In this document: in pieces, positions 1 through 10,919 of the stretch
How the letters are laid out: each line of letters begins with the position of its first letter
Position numbering within the stretch: the first letter of the stretch is position 1
DNA from: Craspedostauros australis
Taxonomy: Eukaryota > Bacillariophyta > Bacillariophyceae > Mastogloiales > Achnanthaceae
Reading direction: 5' to 3'
Length of the DNA stretch: 64,000 nt
NCBI GenBank assembly: GCA_026770025.1
Contig: JAMXDE010000017.1
Coordinates: forward strand, 434,001-498,000
Made by a program: the position numbers and the translations under genes
The notes under the pieces: generated by a model
The model's input: the letters and a program-made list of their open reading frames with translations, nothing else
The model's database searches: none
What the model was told of the DNA's origin: nothing

Positions 1-229
1 CCGTGTGCTCCAGCACGTCCGGAACGTGCTCATCTACGTACGACCACAGGGCCGCGTCGGACTTCTTCCATTGTTCGATGAGATCCTTAGTGGTGCGTGC
101 GTTGGGTGCTTTGAACTGCTCGATAGCGGTCGGTCGCGCCAGTGCCACGGCGCCTCGCTGGTTGGATGAGATGAACGCCTGGGCAAGCAACAGCGTGATG
201 ATCCACGTTTGAATTCCTGTTCCTCTCAT
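1..229 (-). CDS. Secreted protein, N-terminal fragment (runs off left edge)
   Basis: Read on the minus strand from the ATG at 227-229, the frame is open for 76 codons to the window edge. The first ~29 residues are a plausible signal peptide: a basic start (MRGTG), a hydrophobic core (WIITLLLAQAFI), then small residues near AVA. The following part (ARPTAIEQFKAPNARTTKDL, then WKKSDAALWSYVDEHVPDVL) is hydrophilic and helical with no motif I recognise. The overlapping plus-strand frame is arginine/serine-rich and looks like a shadow. The gene is divergent from the glycosyltransferase starting near 641/809, so both would share the ~400-580 base intergenic promoter. Function unknown; the C-terminal part is outside the window. 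Confidence 0.6.
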   Translation of the reverse strand, partial: MRGTGIQTWIITLLLAQAFISSNQRGAVALARPTAIEQFKAPNARTTKDLIEQWKKSDAALWSYVDEHVPDVLEHT

Positions 230-640
230 GATTGGCGATGTGATATCTTTGATGCCACGATAGAAGGGAGCGTTGCGTACACGAGACGTCCACAGCGTAG
301 ATGCTTCAGTTCCTCCAATTGCAGAATACGATATAAATTGGTAGAGTACGGTAGTCGTGCGGGTGCGTTGCGGTGTGATGTGTCTGTATCTGTATTTGCC
401 GCTGCCGCTGCCGTCGCCATGCTGTTGTTGCGACCATCGTCGCCTTTGCCCTTCTGTCATTTGCCGTGTGATGGTCCTTGTTGCGTGTTCACATTGTCGC
501 AGAGATCCTGATCCAAGACTCCAGGTTGTTTGAGTCTTGTATCTTCCAGATTCGAAGTGTCCATAATACAGATTATACACATTATGCCGCAAACAAAACT
601 GTTATTAGCGGTAAAATAAACATATATAACAGTTGTCAAT
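230..640. other. Intergenic, divergent promoter region
   Basis: There is no convincing coding sequence between the minus-strand secreted protein and the plus-strand glycosyltransferase. Short frames on both strands are low-complexity shadows. The region must hold the two divergent promoters, but I see no clear TATA or Inr element. Confidence 0.4.
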
Positions 641-2338
641 GTGAGAAGAATGCCGAAAACGCAAAAAAAAAACGGATGGAAACACCAACACCAACGAAGA
701 TCTTCCTCGCACAACAACAATCGTATTACCATACCAGCGCATCGCACGAGTACCCGTCTGGTCCACACATGCATCAGCTTTGATCATCGCAAAGTCTGTC
801 GCAAGGGGATGACGATGATGCAACAACAGCAATCAAATGACGCAAAGTTGAAGCTGGACATTGCAGATGGGGCGTCCACGCAAGCAATGACACGGGCTCC
901 ACCAGGAGCACCATTGCGCACCAAATCGAGCAGAGGTCTGTCGTCAAGTTTGGTGTCCAGCTTGATGCTGGTGGGAATCGCGGCGGTCTTCCATGTGTGT
1001 ACCATCATCAATACGCATAAGGCCTTGCTTCATCCCTCTGCAGGCGGTTTTGATGTTCCGGTATCGTTGGATGAATCCATCATTGACAGCAAGTCAAGCA
1101 ATCCGACGCGAGGAAGGTTAGGGAATCGTAGCCTTCCCGAGATGAACGAGACGCATGCAGCACACTCGAATTCGCAGACGCAGACGCAGGCACATGCACA
1201 GCATCAACAATCCCCACAAGCTCATGGCGATGGCGAGCACGGCAATGCAACATCTATTGATATTGCAACACAGATGGCCCATGTCACGTCGCATAATGAA
1301 TCGAACCAGGCCCATCCCACAACCACCGTCAGATCGTACGCGCCGTTCGAACATCACGAAGGCGTCGTCATCGTCACCAAAATCCAGAGCGTTTTTGCCT
1401 GGGATGCCATCAAGCAGAGCTTCTGTCTCATGCACTACGCATACAACAACCGGCCGCTGTACGACATCATCATCTTCACGTCCAGGGAGATTCCAGAACA
1501 AGACATCGAAGATCTGCGACAGATGTTGAAGCCAGTCAAAGTTGCCGTCGTCATCGACAATCCTGGCCTGCATGAGATGGTCCGCGCGTACACGCCGGAA
1601 GTGCAGCAACTGACGCTGGAACGATGTCGTGTCAGCACAATCGAAGAGCTGCGCTGGAACATGTCTTGTCACGAGCCGTTGAATTATCAACGCATCTCGT
1701 ACAATTGGCAGGCCGAATTCCGAGCCAAGTATCTGTGGACGCACGCGGCCCTCGCGCCATACAAAACGATGATGTGGATGGATTCGGATGCATTCTCCAC
1801 GAGGGTTTGGAAGCACGATCCCGTTGCCGCCATGCTGCAGAACGATCTCAGACTCCTGTTCCTCAACTTCCCGGCCGGACGAACCATCGGTCAGAACATC
1901 CCAGACCGCGTCCACGAGACCTTCGGCGATCACGTTTGCGGCATCGCAGTGGAGGATGGGCATCTCATGGTCATCACTCTGAACAGGCCATGCCCCACGC
2001 CACCATTCACGCAAGTCCATGGTTTCTTTCATGTCACGGATCTCGACTTCTACCGATCGCCAAAGGTGCAGCAGTGGGTGCAGACACTGATCAGCGACAA
2101 CCCGTTGCACCGCGAGTTTGACGACCAGATCGCCGTGACGATTCCAGCCGCCGTGCTCGCACCGAATCGGTCCTGGTTCATGGGCGACCATGGTATGGAT
2201 CTCGACATCTTTCACAATGGCCACTTGGACGGCAGACGCAATCCCGGCAAGCACAGGTATCTGTTGTGGTGGAAGAGGTTCGGTCGCAGCACCTTCCCTG
2301 AAGTGGATGGCAAGTGTCCGCTCACCAATGAAACGTGA
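641..2338 (+). CDS. Type II membrane glycosyltransferase (GT-A-like, DSD motif)
   Basis: Single-exon frame of 565 codons. The ATG at 809 (MTMMQQQQ) is a credible alternative start, because the first 56 residues are basic and low-complexity. After the N-terminus comes one hydrophobic segment (SSLVSSLMLVGIAAVFHVC), then a Ser/Thr/Gln/His-rich stem, then a globular domain. Around nucleotide 1776 the motif MMWMDSDAF fits the DxD metal/nucleotide-sugar site of GT-A transferases. It lies downstream of YNWQAEFRAKYLWTHAAL, where a helix feeding the active site would be expected. The C-terminal part keeps an FDDQIAVTIP block and an FMGDHGMDLD block, both compatible with acceptor-site acidic residues. 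By topology this is a Golgi lumenal enzyme. I cannot assign the CAZy family: the GT34/GT15-like impression is weak. Long antisense frames here are shadows. Confidence 0.7.
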   Translation: MRRMPKTQKKNGWKHQHQRRSSSHNNNRITIPAHRTSTRLVHTCISFDHRKVCRKGMTMMQQQQSNDAKLKLDIADGASTQAMTRAPPGAPLRTKSSRGLSSSLVSSLMLVGIAAVFHVCTIINTHKALLHPSAGGFDVPVSLDESIIDSKSSNPTRGRLGNRSLPEMNETHAAHSNSQTQTQAHAQHQQSPQAHGDGEHGNATSIDIATQMAHVTSHNESNQAHPTTTVRSYAPFEHHEGVVIVTKIQSVFAWDAIKQSFCLMHYAYNNRPLYDIIIFTSREIPEQDIEDLRQMLKPVKVAVVIDNPGLHEMVRAYTPEVQQLTLERCRVSTIEELRWNMSCHEPLNYQRISYNWQAEFRAKYLWTHAALAPYKTMMWMDSDAFSTRVWKHDPVAAMLQNDLRLLFLNFPAGRTIGQNIPDRVHETFGDHVCGIAVEDGHLMVITLNRPCPTPPFTQVHGFFHVTDLDFYRSPKVQQWVQTLISDNPLHREFDDQIAVTIPAAVLAPNRSWFMGDHGMDLDIFHNGHLDGRRNPGKHRYLLWWKRFGRSTFPEVDGKCPLTNET

Positions 2339-3788
2339 TGTACATGGGGGTAGAGAAATCGTTGCGAGATGTGGGTGTGCGATGGTACGGAGGAGTGCCC
2401 CAGAATCCAGCGATGTTGGTCGTGGCAGGCGTCTTGGCCATGGTTGCGTACCATTCGAACTGATGCGCGTTAAATGGAGAGTTGTGGCAACTACTCTACT
2501 GGTGTTGTTGTTGCCCATGTCCACGATTTCCTTTGGCACTCATTTGGGCGACGCATGGATGGTGCCACAGAGTCCAAATCACAGATGCTTTGTCGACCTG
2601 GACGCATCATTCGACGTTGGTTCCTCGAGTGGACACATGTGATGCATGACGCTGTTTTAGCCGAAAAATGGGGTCGGAGTTGTTCTCTCTTGTTGTTCAC
2701 TTGTTGTTGAACGCCTTGCCTGTCGTCGTGACGTCACTGTTCCGGCACAATCCCATGCGTGACTGAAGCAGCACACAAGACTGCGACAGATGTAGTCGTT
2801 GAACGACACAGAGACTTTTGTCACGAAGTCTTTGCTCCTCACGACAAACGAAGACTATTGCCAGACTAAATGTGTCCGCGCCAAGCGGTTTTCGCGTGCA
2901 TTCTTCGAGATGACAGTGCATGTCGCATCATGGTCAAAATGCGAACTTTCCATAATTGCAGGTAGCCGCGACTTGTGTCTGTGTGGATACATGCAAGATC
3001 GTTGGGGCACCACCATGCCCAAACTTACAGACAAGCGATCACTACAGTACGTGGCCGTACGAGGAGATTGGACGAAAGAAACGCAAAACGTCACCGCGAT
3101 ACAAGCAGTTTGTGGAACAACGAGACAAGATATCGCCCAACGTGGGGCAATGCAACGCTCGCTTCGGACGCAAGGTGGCGGCGCGTGTTTCCAACGCTCA
3201 CGAAAGGCCCATGAGATGTGGCACCAACACCACGCACACAGAGAGAGAGAAACGGAACAGGATTTTGTCCTCAACACAGAGACAACGGGGGAGCTGCCTT
3301 CTCCCACCAGTACACGTACCTGCACGTACACACGGTACGTAAGCTCTTCGCGTATGGCGCGCTTCCACGGCACAAAAGCGCGCACAAATGGGTGGAGCAA
3401 GAACGAATTTCGGCCCCCACCAGACAGGGGAACACTTCAACAGGCACACGTTGGTGTTGTTGAAGGGCGACCCAGTAGTTCAACGATTCTGTTGCTGATT
3501 CTGCCTGCGACAAAGTACAGCACACAGCGCATCGTTGCGCACAGCAAGGGGAAGGAAGTTGAGTCTGTGTTCCTCTCTCCCTTGGTTGGGGGTTTCTGAA
3601 CAACGCCTTGAAGAGCCCAGAGCGGGAACCAAACTCAAAAATCGACAAAGTTGGTGTCTGTAGCACAATAGGAACATCGTCTTCAAAATCAACCTCAACG
3701 TCAACCTCAACCTCAACATACCCCATTGACTTCATTGAAGTTGCAACAGTGGTTCTTCTCTTGGACAGAGCGAGCATCTCACAAAATA
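2339..3788. other. Intergenic, 1.45 kb, no supported gene
   Basis: Overlapping open frames on both strands (up to ~266 codons at 2799-3599 plus and 181 at 2855-3400 minus) have irregular composition and no domain signal. I treat them as chance. At ~3690-3720 there is a short (CAACCT/CAACGT)n stretch just upstream of the first exon of the next gene, probably 5' UTR or promoter. Confidence 0.4.
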
Positions 3789-6700
3789 ATGGCTTTCGGA
3801 GACAACGGATGCAATGGTGGAACGTAAGTGATCCATGACCCAGAGAGGGCGTTCATGTCATACGAAGTGGATGCTTGTGTGGATGCGAATGCATCCGTAT
3901 CTGTGTCCGCAATCGTGTGGATGATGCATCGAGGCAGACAAGCAACCAACAGGGGAGGGGAGGATGAGGCAAGGACCAACCAAGAGAACAGCATCAGAGG
4001 AGGCAAGAGAACAGCTTTCATGGAACCAATTCCCTCCACAATGCTCTGCTGACTAATGGAGATGGCCACCAGGTGCCCACCGGGAACCAGCAGAATGACG
4101 ACGCCAAGAGGAAGCCCCTGTCACCACAGAATCGATTCGTCCCTCTGCTTCTCACACCATCACATCCCTCGTTCCCAATCGCCCACGCAACCATCCATGA
4201 ACGCCACGAATGCGCTCCACCTCTTCAATCATGGAATGATGTAACCACGCTCCGCGATGATACGCCACAATCGCAGCGGCGCAATGCCGTCCCTGCTCAT
4301 GCAGGCGGCGCAGAGCGCGGCGCAAGCCGACGGATTGACGACACCCCAGCGGATGAACGCAGCAGCAGCGGCGGCAGCCAACGCAAAGGCCAATAACAAC
4401 ATGGCCAACGCCAATGGACTGCTGCAACAACAACAACAAATGCAGCAGCAACAACAAATGCAGCAACAGCAGCAGCAGCAGCAGAGACGGTTGGCTAACC
4501 AAATGCCAACCCAGCAGCTCAACATGAGGAACGCCCAGATGCAGAACCTCGTTGCTTTGCAGCAGGCCCAGAATGCGCTGATGGCCAGAACCCAGGGCAT
4601 CAAGCCCGATCGGTTGCCCATCTCGATGGCCCAGCAGACCTCGCAGCCGACGCAGAGAATGTCGCAGTCCTCCGGAGGCGGCTCGTCCAACAAGAAGAAA
4701 GGACCGCCGTTGCGGAGGGGCAAGTGGACTCCTGAGGAGGAGGCATACGCCAACCGCCTCATCCAGGAGTTCAAGGCGGGATTGCTCCCGCTGACCGATG
4801 GCACCACGCTGCGCACCTTCCTCTCGAAGCTCCTCAACTGCGACCCCATGCGCATCTCGAAGAAGTTCGTGGGCAGCAACTGCATTGGAAAGCAGGTCTT
4901 CCGCAGAAGAACCGCCGACCTCAACAGGCTCACGCCGGAGCAGATCCAGCAGAGCCGCGCGGAACTCTCAGAGCTGGAGCGCAGATTCCTCGATCGCGTG
5001 GCCCAGACCAACCGCGTCAAGTCATCGGGTGTCGGGGGTGGCGCAGCCGCAGGTGTGGCATCCGCAGCCGCCAGCAACCAGCTGGTCAAGAACCAGAACA
5101 ACCTCATGAACACCATGGCGCAGCCGCCAAACCCACCGTGGTTGCAGCCACCGCTGGGGTACAAGCACGGCACCGGTGCAGCCATGGCCGCGTCCAACCT
5201 GGCCGGCAGCACCGTCACCAACAACCGAGCCGCGGCTGCCGGAAGGGCCTTGCTCGGCGGCCTCAATTCGGGAAGTCTCAACAACCGCAAGCCGACCAAC
5301 GCTGCATTCGGGGCGGCACAAGGCAACGCGAGCTTGTTGGCCATGGCGGAACTGCAACGACGCACCAGCCATCAGAACATGCTCAGCGGGCTGGGCGGCA
5401 ACTCGGCGCAGAACCTGCTGGCAGCGGCGAGCCTCGGCTCTGGTTCCAACTCCACGCTGGCGCAACTTGCGCGCACCGCGTCAGGTGAGTTTCATGTCGT
5501 ATCGTGTGTGTGTGTGAACTTACGCATAGAGTTTAGTTTTGCATGATTGGTGGCAATCTCCATCGTTGCGTCCAGAACAGACACTCACCCAATCTGCCAT
5601 TGTATTATACATATCTATCTCTATCAACGAATTCGTTGCCTTCTTCATGTCACACCTCTCAACAACAGCCGCACGATTGGCAGGACTCGGAGGTGGCACA
5701 AACTCCCTCAGCAACTTCATGCTCAAGACAGGCTTCTCTCGCGATCAGCTCAACCAACTTGCGCGCGATAAGGGTCTGTCATCGACTTCGCTATCCAACA
5801 TGCTCGAGCGTCAAACCAGTTTCGATGCCCTCATGTCTCTGGAATTCCAAAGCATCCAGTCCATCGATAACCTCGCCAACCTCATCCAGACTGGAGGATC
5901 GGTTGGTCAGGCACCAGAAAGTGGCATGAAAAACGCTGCGTTCGGCGACATCGCGGGCTCCTCCAGCAACCCCCTGCAGGCCATGCGCCGTTTGGCAAGC
6001 GCAGGCAGGATGCAGAGTCTGCTGCGGTCACTGTCATCTCAGAACATGAAGAATGGCAGTGCGTCGGGCGCAGCCGCAGGAACCGGTGCGCCAAACAATG
6101 GCAGCAACAACACTGCGAACGGCAGCAACAACAGCAATAGCAACAACCCCGGCAACAACAGCAACAGCAACGATGGCATCCCGACATCAAACGCAAACCT
6201 AAGCAACCTCCTGCAGAGCATGTCCAGCATGCAAGGAGTAGCCGGAGGCCTGGGCAGCAACAGCATGAGCAACCTCCTGGGATCCGGCAACGCCGCGAGC
6301 TCCATGTCGCTTGCGAATCTACTGCGGGATAACTCCAGCACGGGCCTGACCGCGCTGCGCATGCAGGATGGTCTCAACCAGCGCAACTCCAGCGTGGAGG
6401 ACTTCCTGAGCCTCGTCGCGGCTGGCGACATCCCGCACCAGGATCCATCCCTACTCAACGTCCCGCTCAACCAGCTGCAGCAGAACAACGCCGCAGTCAA
6501 CGGCGCGAGCGCTCTCACCAACAGCATGTCCAGCATGGCCAACGACGCCTTGCTCCAACAGCAGCTGTTGGCACAGACAGCGGGGAACTCTGCGCTCGCA
6601 AATGCTCTCGGGCCTGGAGCGTCGCTGGCCAGCCTTCAGGGCGGTGGCAACAGCCATGCCAACGCGGCAGCTGCCGCTCTGCTGTCGAGAGCCACGGCAC

Positions 6701-6801
6701 AGAATGGGACCGGAACATCAGGAAAGCGCAAACTCGGCGATCTCGACGGCAGCATCAATGGCCAGGCCCGGGTCAAGACGGAGCGGCTGAACAATCCTTG
6801 A
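3789..6801 (+). CDS. SANT/Myb-like nuclear protein with polyQ and Asn-rich regions (multi-exon)
   Basis: The best model starts at ATG 3789 (MAFGDNGCNGGT). A donor AAC|GTAAGT at 3824 pairs in phase with an acceptor ACAG at 4014, giving exon 2 (FHGTNSLHNALLTNGDGHQ, then a Lys/Arg-rich stretch to about 4119-4138). A second intron, whose donor I cannot fix, joins the frame that is open from about 4277. A clear third intron runs 5485-5668 (TCAG|GTGAGT ... AACAACAG), phase 1. Stop at 6799-6801. The product has a CAG-encoded Gln run (4425-4482) and a conserved block around 4714-4910 that starts GKWTPEEEAYANRLIQEF and continues through GTTLRTFLSKLLNCDPMRI and KKFVGSNCIGKQVF. Long Asn/Gly/Ser/Leu-rich regions follow. 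The conserved block is SANT-like and, from my knowledge of the family, recurs in many stramenopile proteins, so DNA or chromatin binding is likely. Near the end is a KRKLGDLDG basic patch. Confidence 0.75.
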
Positions 6802-7221
6802 TGACTATAACTATCATACTACGAATGTAATATATTGGAGCCCTTGTTGTGAACTTCGAATAGAATAGATAAGATGCATAGATCAGCTAAGCATTGACTC
6901 ACGCCAACACATGCACAGCTCTTGATGTTCAGCGAATGCAGCAAATCGGACAAGAGCAATTGTGTCATGGACAAGCGGGATCAATGACACCGACACCTTT
7001 TGATGTTGTGCTGTTGTTTCCTTATAAAACATGGTGGTTGCTTTGCTTTGCTTTTAGAAGAATCATAGAGTGTGCGGTCTTGACTTTCGCATCTCCGTCG
7101 CCTCATGGTACATCATTGCATCCTCGCTTCGCGGTTGTGATCATCGATTGGTTCCTTGCACGCTCACCAATCCCAAAGACCAAGTCCCAGCATACCACAT
7201 CGCATCGCATCGCATCATTAT
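6802..7221. other. Convergent intergenic gap
   Basis: 3' untranslated and terminator space between two convergent genes. A plus-strand frame at 6894-7322 overlaps the end of the ACT-domain gene and has no protein-like character. There is an AT-richer stretch (6803-6890) just after the stop, suitable for polyadenylation. Confidence 0.4.
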
Positions 7222-8322
7222 TTATCCCGCATAAAAGGAACCTTGATATTCGTCATCCGCCACATCCACCAAGGCAATATCGCAATTCATGGAATCCCCC
7301 AAGTCGGAGAGCTCCGTCTTGACCTTCTGGATATCAAAGTTGGCAGCGAGCGGTGCCGCAGCCGTGGCGATGCCGCGCATCTTAAAGAGCATGGTGCCGC
7401 CGTACGGCGCGATCGATTCCGACGTCTCCATCTTGTCGATGGACAATCCGTTCTGCGTCAGGATGGTCGTGACCTTGTTGACGATGCCGGGATGATCGGC
7501 ACCGGACAGCTTGAATTTACCGCTGTAGGCGATCTGCGGGGTGCGCGCCGCGGCATCGACGGTGGCCTCGTGGATCGTGGCGTTCATGTCCTGCATGTTC
7601 TTCAAACTTTCCTTCAGTACTTCGATCTGGGATTCCGGGATCTCGACGAGCATCATGAGGCTGAAGTTGGATCCCAACCGGGCGGCCTGCGAGTCGCCGA
7701 CGTTGCCGCGCACGTCCGTGACGTACTTCGTCATGTCGCTGACGATGCCGAGGCGGTCGCTGCCCACCGCATTGATGATGAATTGCTTGTTGGCGAGGTT
7801 AGGCGTCTGTCAGCACGGTGTAGTTGCGAATGCAGAGTATGGGAGGCATTTTGATGGTGTGGTGGAAACGATGGATGAGGATGGTGCGGATGGCGTGGAT
7901 AACATGGACGATGTGCCCTTGTGCTTCCAAGAACGACGAATCTGGTGCAGAGACGGGAATGCAATACGACCAAGTACAGCAACACCTGAGGGTGCTATGC
8001 ACATCCCACCGATGTTGCTGGCTTTGACATCCTGTCGCCATGCCATGGCTGTCTGAGAAAGATCGATCGTCATCTCCACCATCGATGACAACGATCAGAA
8101 CACTGCAGCACAACTGTGGAAACAGATTAAACTTCCGCGATGTTGCATGCAACCTCCACGGTATCCTCAGCATCCATGACAACTTCACGAAGCCGAACAC
8201 GAACACGAACACAAGCAAATGCTGTCTCTTGCAGCCCCCACACTCACCGAAACGCCATACGCTCTCGCTGAACCTGATGCGGCCAGCGACCGCACGAGTC
8301 TTGCGCAAGATGATCGCATCAT
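7222..8322 (-). CDS. Organelle-targeted double ACT-domain protein (GcvR-like)
   Basis: Two exons. Exon 1 is complement(8248..8322), starting with MM at 8317-8322. It encodes 25 residues of a typical organellar presequence (Arg/Ser/Ala, no acids: MMRSSCARLVRSLAASGSAR). The donor TCG|GTGAGT at 8247 pairs in phase 0 with the acceptor CTGACAG at 7807, and exon 2 is complement(7222..7806). The full product is 219 residues. The mature part begins TPNLANKQFIINAVGSDRLG, the start of an ACT domain, and a second ACT domain begins GKFKLSGADHPGIVNKVTT. This layout matches the glycine-cleavage regulator GcvR-like and ACR families, which bind amino acids allosterically. The target is probably the mitochondrion, by the arginine-rich leader. 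Whether the protein senses glycine is inference. The glycine-cleavage T-protein lies at 40.3 kb, but the distance implies no operon-style link. Confidence 0.75.
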
Positions 8323-9302
8323 GGTGGCTGCGCAATCCGTTGGTTCGTTCTGTGGATCCTGTCGTTTCGAAGTTGCGTCCAACTTCTGATTGTGTGTCCC
8401 TTCTCTGCTGTTCTCGCCTCTGTTGCAGGGTCGCAGTTGCCGAGGGTGGGGTTCTGTTTGCGTGAGGTGACACTGTTGGAAGAGCACGATCATGAGGGAA
8501 ACACGCGGCCTTTCCTTCATCAAGAGACACGTTCTTTGGAGCGCTTGTTGTTGTTGTTGTCACGAAGATACTCTTCGTGATTGCATGTGACGTCATGCGA
8601 AAAGGGCAAGGAATCTGATCAACTGGGAGCTGCGGCGAATAAGTGCTCCAATTGGAGTTGCGGTAAAATAGAAACCCTCGAACTGATCATCGCGATTGCG
8701 CCACCCATCATCAATCGATCGACGAAGACAGTGAGCGGCATCACTCCCCTCGGCACATTCTCTCCGTCATCGTCGTATACTTTTCGGCATGTTTCCAAGA
8801 GAAGTGCCTGCAACGCTTGGCGACGGTATCATAGATACATGCAAGTGGAGTGGAGTTGAATTGAGTGGAATCATGAAGCAGCGCCTACCGCCCGCATCCA
8901 ACCTGAGCAGGATTGCGGTATCTTCGGCGTTGACCAAACCAACCAACATGTGAACAGATCAATGACGGGAGTATTCGTCTGAATGCAGCGTTTGCTCTTG
9001 CTCACGTCCCCTCATCAAACCTCACGGATCACCAATGATGAGCACCATTCTATGCTGTGCTGTGGTACCGGTCCGACCGATCATGATGGTGATGATCGGT
9101 GATGGATGATCGGTGATGGGCGATCGGTGGTGGGCGGATTGTGAACAATGACACTCGGATTCCACTCGGATTCCACTCGGATTCCACTCGAATTCCACTT
9201 GTCTCCCTTTGATGTCGTAACATCAAATTGCATCCAAACCAAACAGCAACAATCAATCAATCAATCATCAACGATAAACTACACTCAACAACCTCCTTCA
9301 AG
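8323..9302. other. Intergenic between divergent genes, with short tandem repeats
   Basis: No supported gene. Two small repeat clusters precede the peroxiredoxin-like gene: degenerate copies of GATCGGTGATG around 9085-9130, and four near-perfect head-to-tail copies of ACTCGGATTCC at about 9153-9199. They end ~100 bases before the start codon, so they lie in the promoter or 5' UTR. Confidence 0.45.
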
Positions 9303-9878
9303 ATGACCATCTTCCCAAACCAAGCTGTCCCAGCCCTCATCCTCCCAACCATCTCTGGTGGCACATTCAACCTCCATGGAACCATCGCAAATACCAACAC
9401 CAAAGTCACACCCAACTCGGACACTGCCAAGCACAACTACACGCTTCTGGTGTTCTACCGTGGCATCCACTGCCCCATCTGCCTTGGCCATCTCAAGCAG
9501 ATCGAGGCCTACTACTCTGACATCCTCAAGACCAACATGAGCATCGTCGCCATCTCCATGGACACGAAGGAGAAGGCCATCGCCATGAAGGACGCAGTCA
9601 CTGATAAGAGCGAAGCAAAGCTGAAGCTTCCATTGGCATACGGTCTCACGGCCAAGCAGGCCATGGAATGGGGACTCTACCTGTCGGCTGGTCGTCCGGA
9701 TACTGTCGAGCCCAATGTATTTTCGGAACCGGGTCTGTTTGTGGTCGACGGCAACAAGAAGCTGTTCTTCGTGACGACACAATCGGCGCCATTCAGCCGT
9801 CCGAACATGGAGGAGTTGGTCGGTCGTCTCTCGTGGGCCCGTGCCAACCACTACCCTGCCCGTGGCCAGATGCATTAA
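9303..9878 (+). CDS. Peroxiredoxin-like (AhpC/TSA family) protein
   Basis: 191 residues from ATG 9303, which sits in an AAG-ATG-ACC context. An upstream in-frame ATG at 9228 would only add a low-quality extension. The thioredoxin-like fold is signalled by LLVFYRGIHCPIC, with Cys57 and Cys60 forming a CxxC at the start of the first active-site helix, followed by HLKQIEAYYSDI and VAISMDTKEKA. The C-terminal half has the FSEPGLFVVDGNKKLFF strand pair that precedes the cis-Pro region in this family. The expected role is reduction of peroxides or protein disulfides. No targeting peptide is evident, so it is probably cytosolic. The FYRGxHCPxC signature is, to my knowledge, commoner in bacterial peroxiredoxin-like proteins than in typical eukaryotic 2-Cys peroxiredoxins. 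Single exon. Confidence 0.8.
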   Translation: MTIFPNQAVPALILPTISGGTFNLHGTIANTNTKVTPNSDTAKHNYTLLVFYRGIHCPICLGHLKQIEAYYSDILKTNMSIVAISMDTKEKAIAMKDAVTDKSEAKLKLPLAYGLTAKQAMEWGLYLSAGRPDTVEPNVFSEPGLFVVDGNKKLFFVTTQSAPFSRPNMEELVGRLSWARANHYPARGQMH

Positions 9879-10919
9879 GCTCACTGAATTGAATGCACGC
9901 GCGGGTCACAGCTGCTACGCACACAATCGGATCCTGAATCCACACCGAATGAATTGAATAGGAGGTGGCTGTGCACAAGGCAGTTGGTAAAGTGTCCCTA
10001 CCTGAATGTGCCCATTTATGAACGAGTGAACACATGAACCACAGAATGAACGGACCGTCTTATCAAGTAACGCATGAATGACGCAATGGAATGACGCAAT
10101 GGAATGGCAACGTAACGAATGAAGTAGCGATTCAAGCAACAAATGAAGTAACGAAATATACAGATCATATGAAGAATAGGTCTCCATACCTGCAATACAA
10201 GAATGCATGTTCTCCCGTTACAAGTAGGATGGCATGGCACAGTCAACCACTCGTCGCGCTGGAAACAACCTCACATTTCTGGGGATGGTGTGGGTTCAAA
10301 CTTTCAAATGTGGCAAATTGTAACCGCCAATCACTGATCGTGAAGACAACATTTTGAGACCGCGATGGCACCAATTTCCGCTGTTATCCTCAGCTTTTTG
10401 TGGCACCATGTCTCACACTCATGCCTGTCGTATCACAACAGGGTGAACATTGCAACGAAATAGCCCTTCCTTCCTCAGCAACCACAATGCCCAATCAAGA
10501 ATCAGAAATGCTGTAAATGGGGGATCCCCTTATTCCATTCCTGGTGGAGCAGTTTTGGAGGACCCAAGTTTGGGGGTAAATGAACAACGGACAGGTGCTT
10601 GTTTGATTGGTCAGTTGGTAGTTGGTTGCGCGAACTTTTTCTGGCTTTCTGTTCTCTCGGTTGCTGTGAGGTTGTCATTGGAGAGAGTTCGATGGCACCA
10701 CACGGCAACGAATACGATCCGCCATACGATCTGTCATACGATCTGTCGTACGATCCATCCATCATACGATCTGCTCACAGTACGTGCGAGCACGAACAGA
10801 GAGACCGATAAGTCCTCATGTCATAAAAGCACCACGGCCGCAAGCGAAAGCAGGTCCCAACAAGCAACTCTATAGAATCAAGAAACATCAAGGCTGCTGA
10901 CTCCCAAGTCTGTTGAAAG
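9879..10919. other. Intergenic, 1.04 kb, repeat-rich, no gene seen
   Basis: No credible coding frame. Degenerate short repeats occupy ~10010-10165 (variants of AATGAACGAATGAAGTAACG) and ~10723-10775 (ATACGATCTGTC repeated with variation). These are simple-sequence expansions rather than recognisable elements. Confidence 0.4.

Noticed and set aside
1118-2539. 473-codon minus-strand frame over the first glycosyltransferase
   Set aside because: No domain or leader, His/Arg/Leu-skewed composition; explained by codon bias of the plus-strand gene.
2799-3599. 266-codon plus-strand frame in the 1.45 kb gap
   Set aside because: Irregular composition, no motif, overlapped by another open frame on the minus strand; kept as intergenic.
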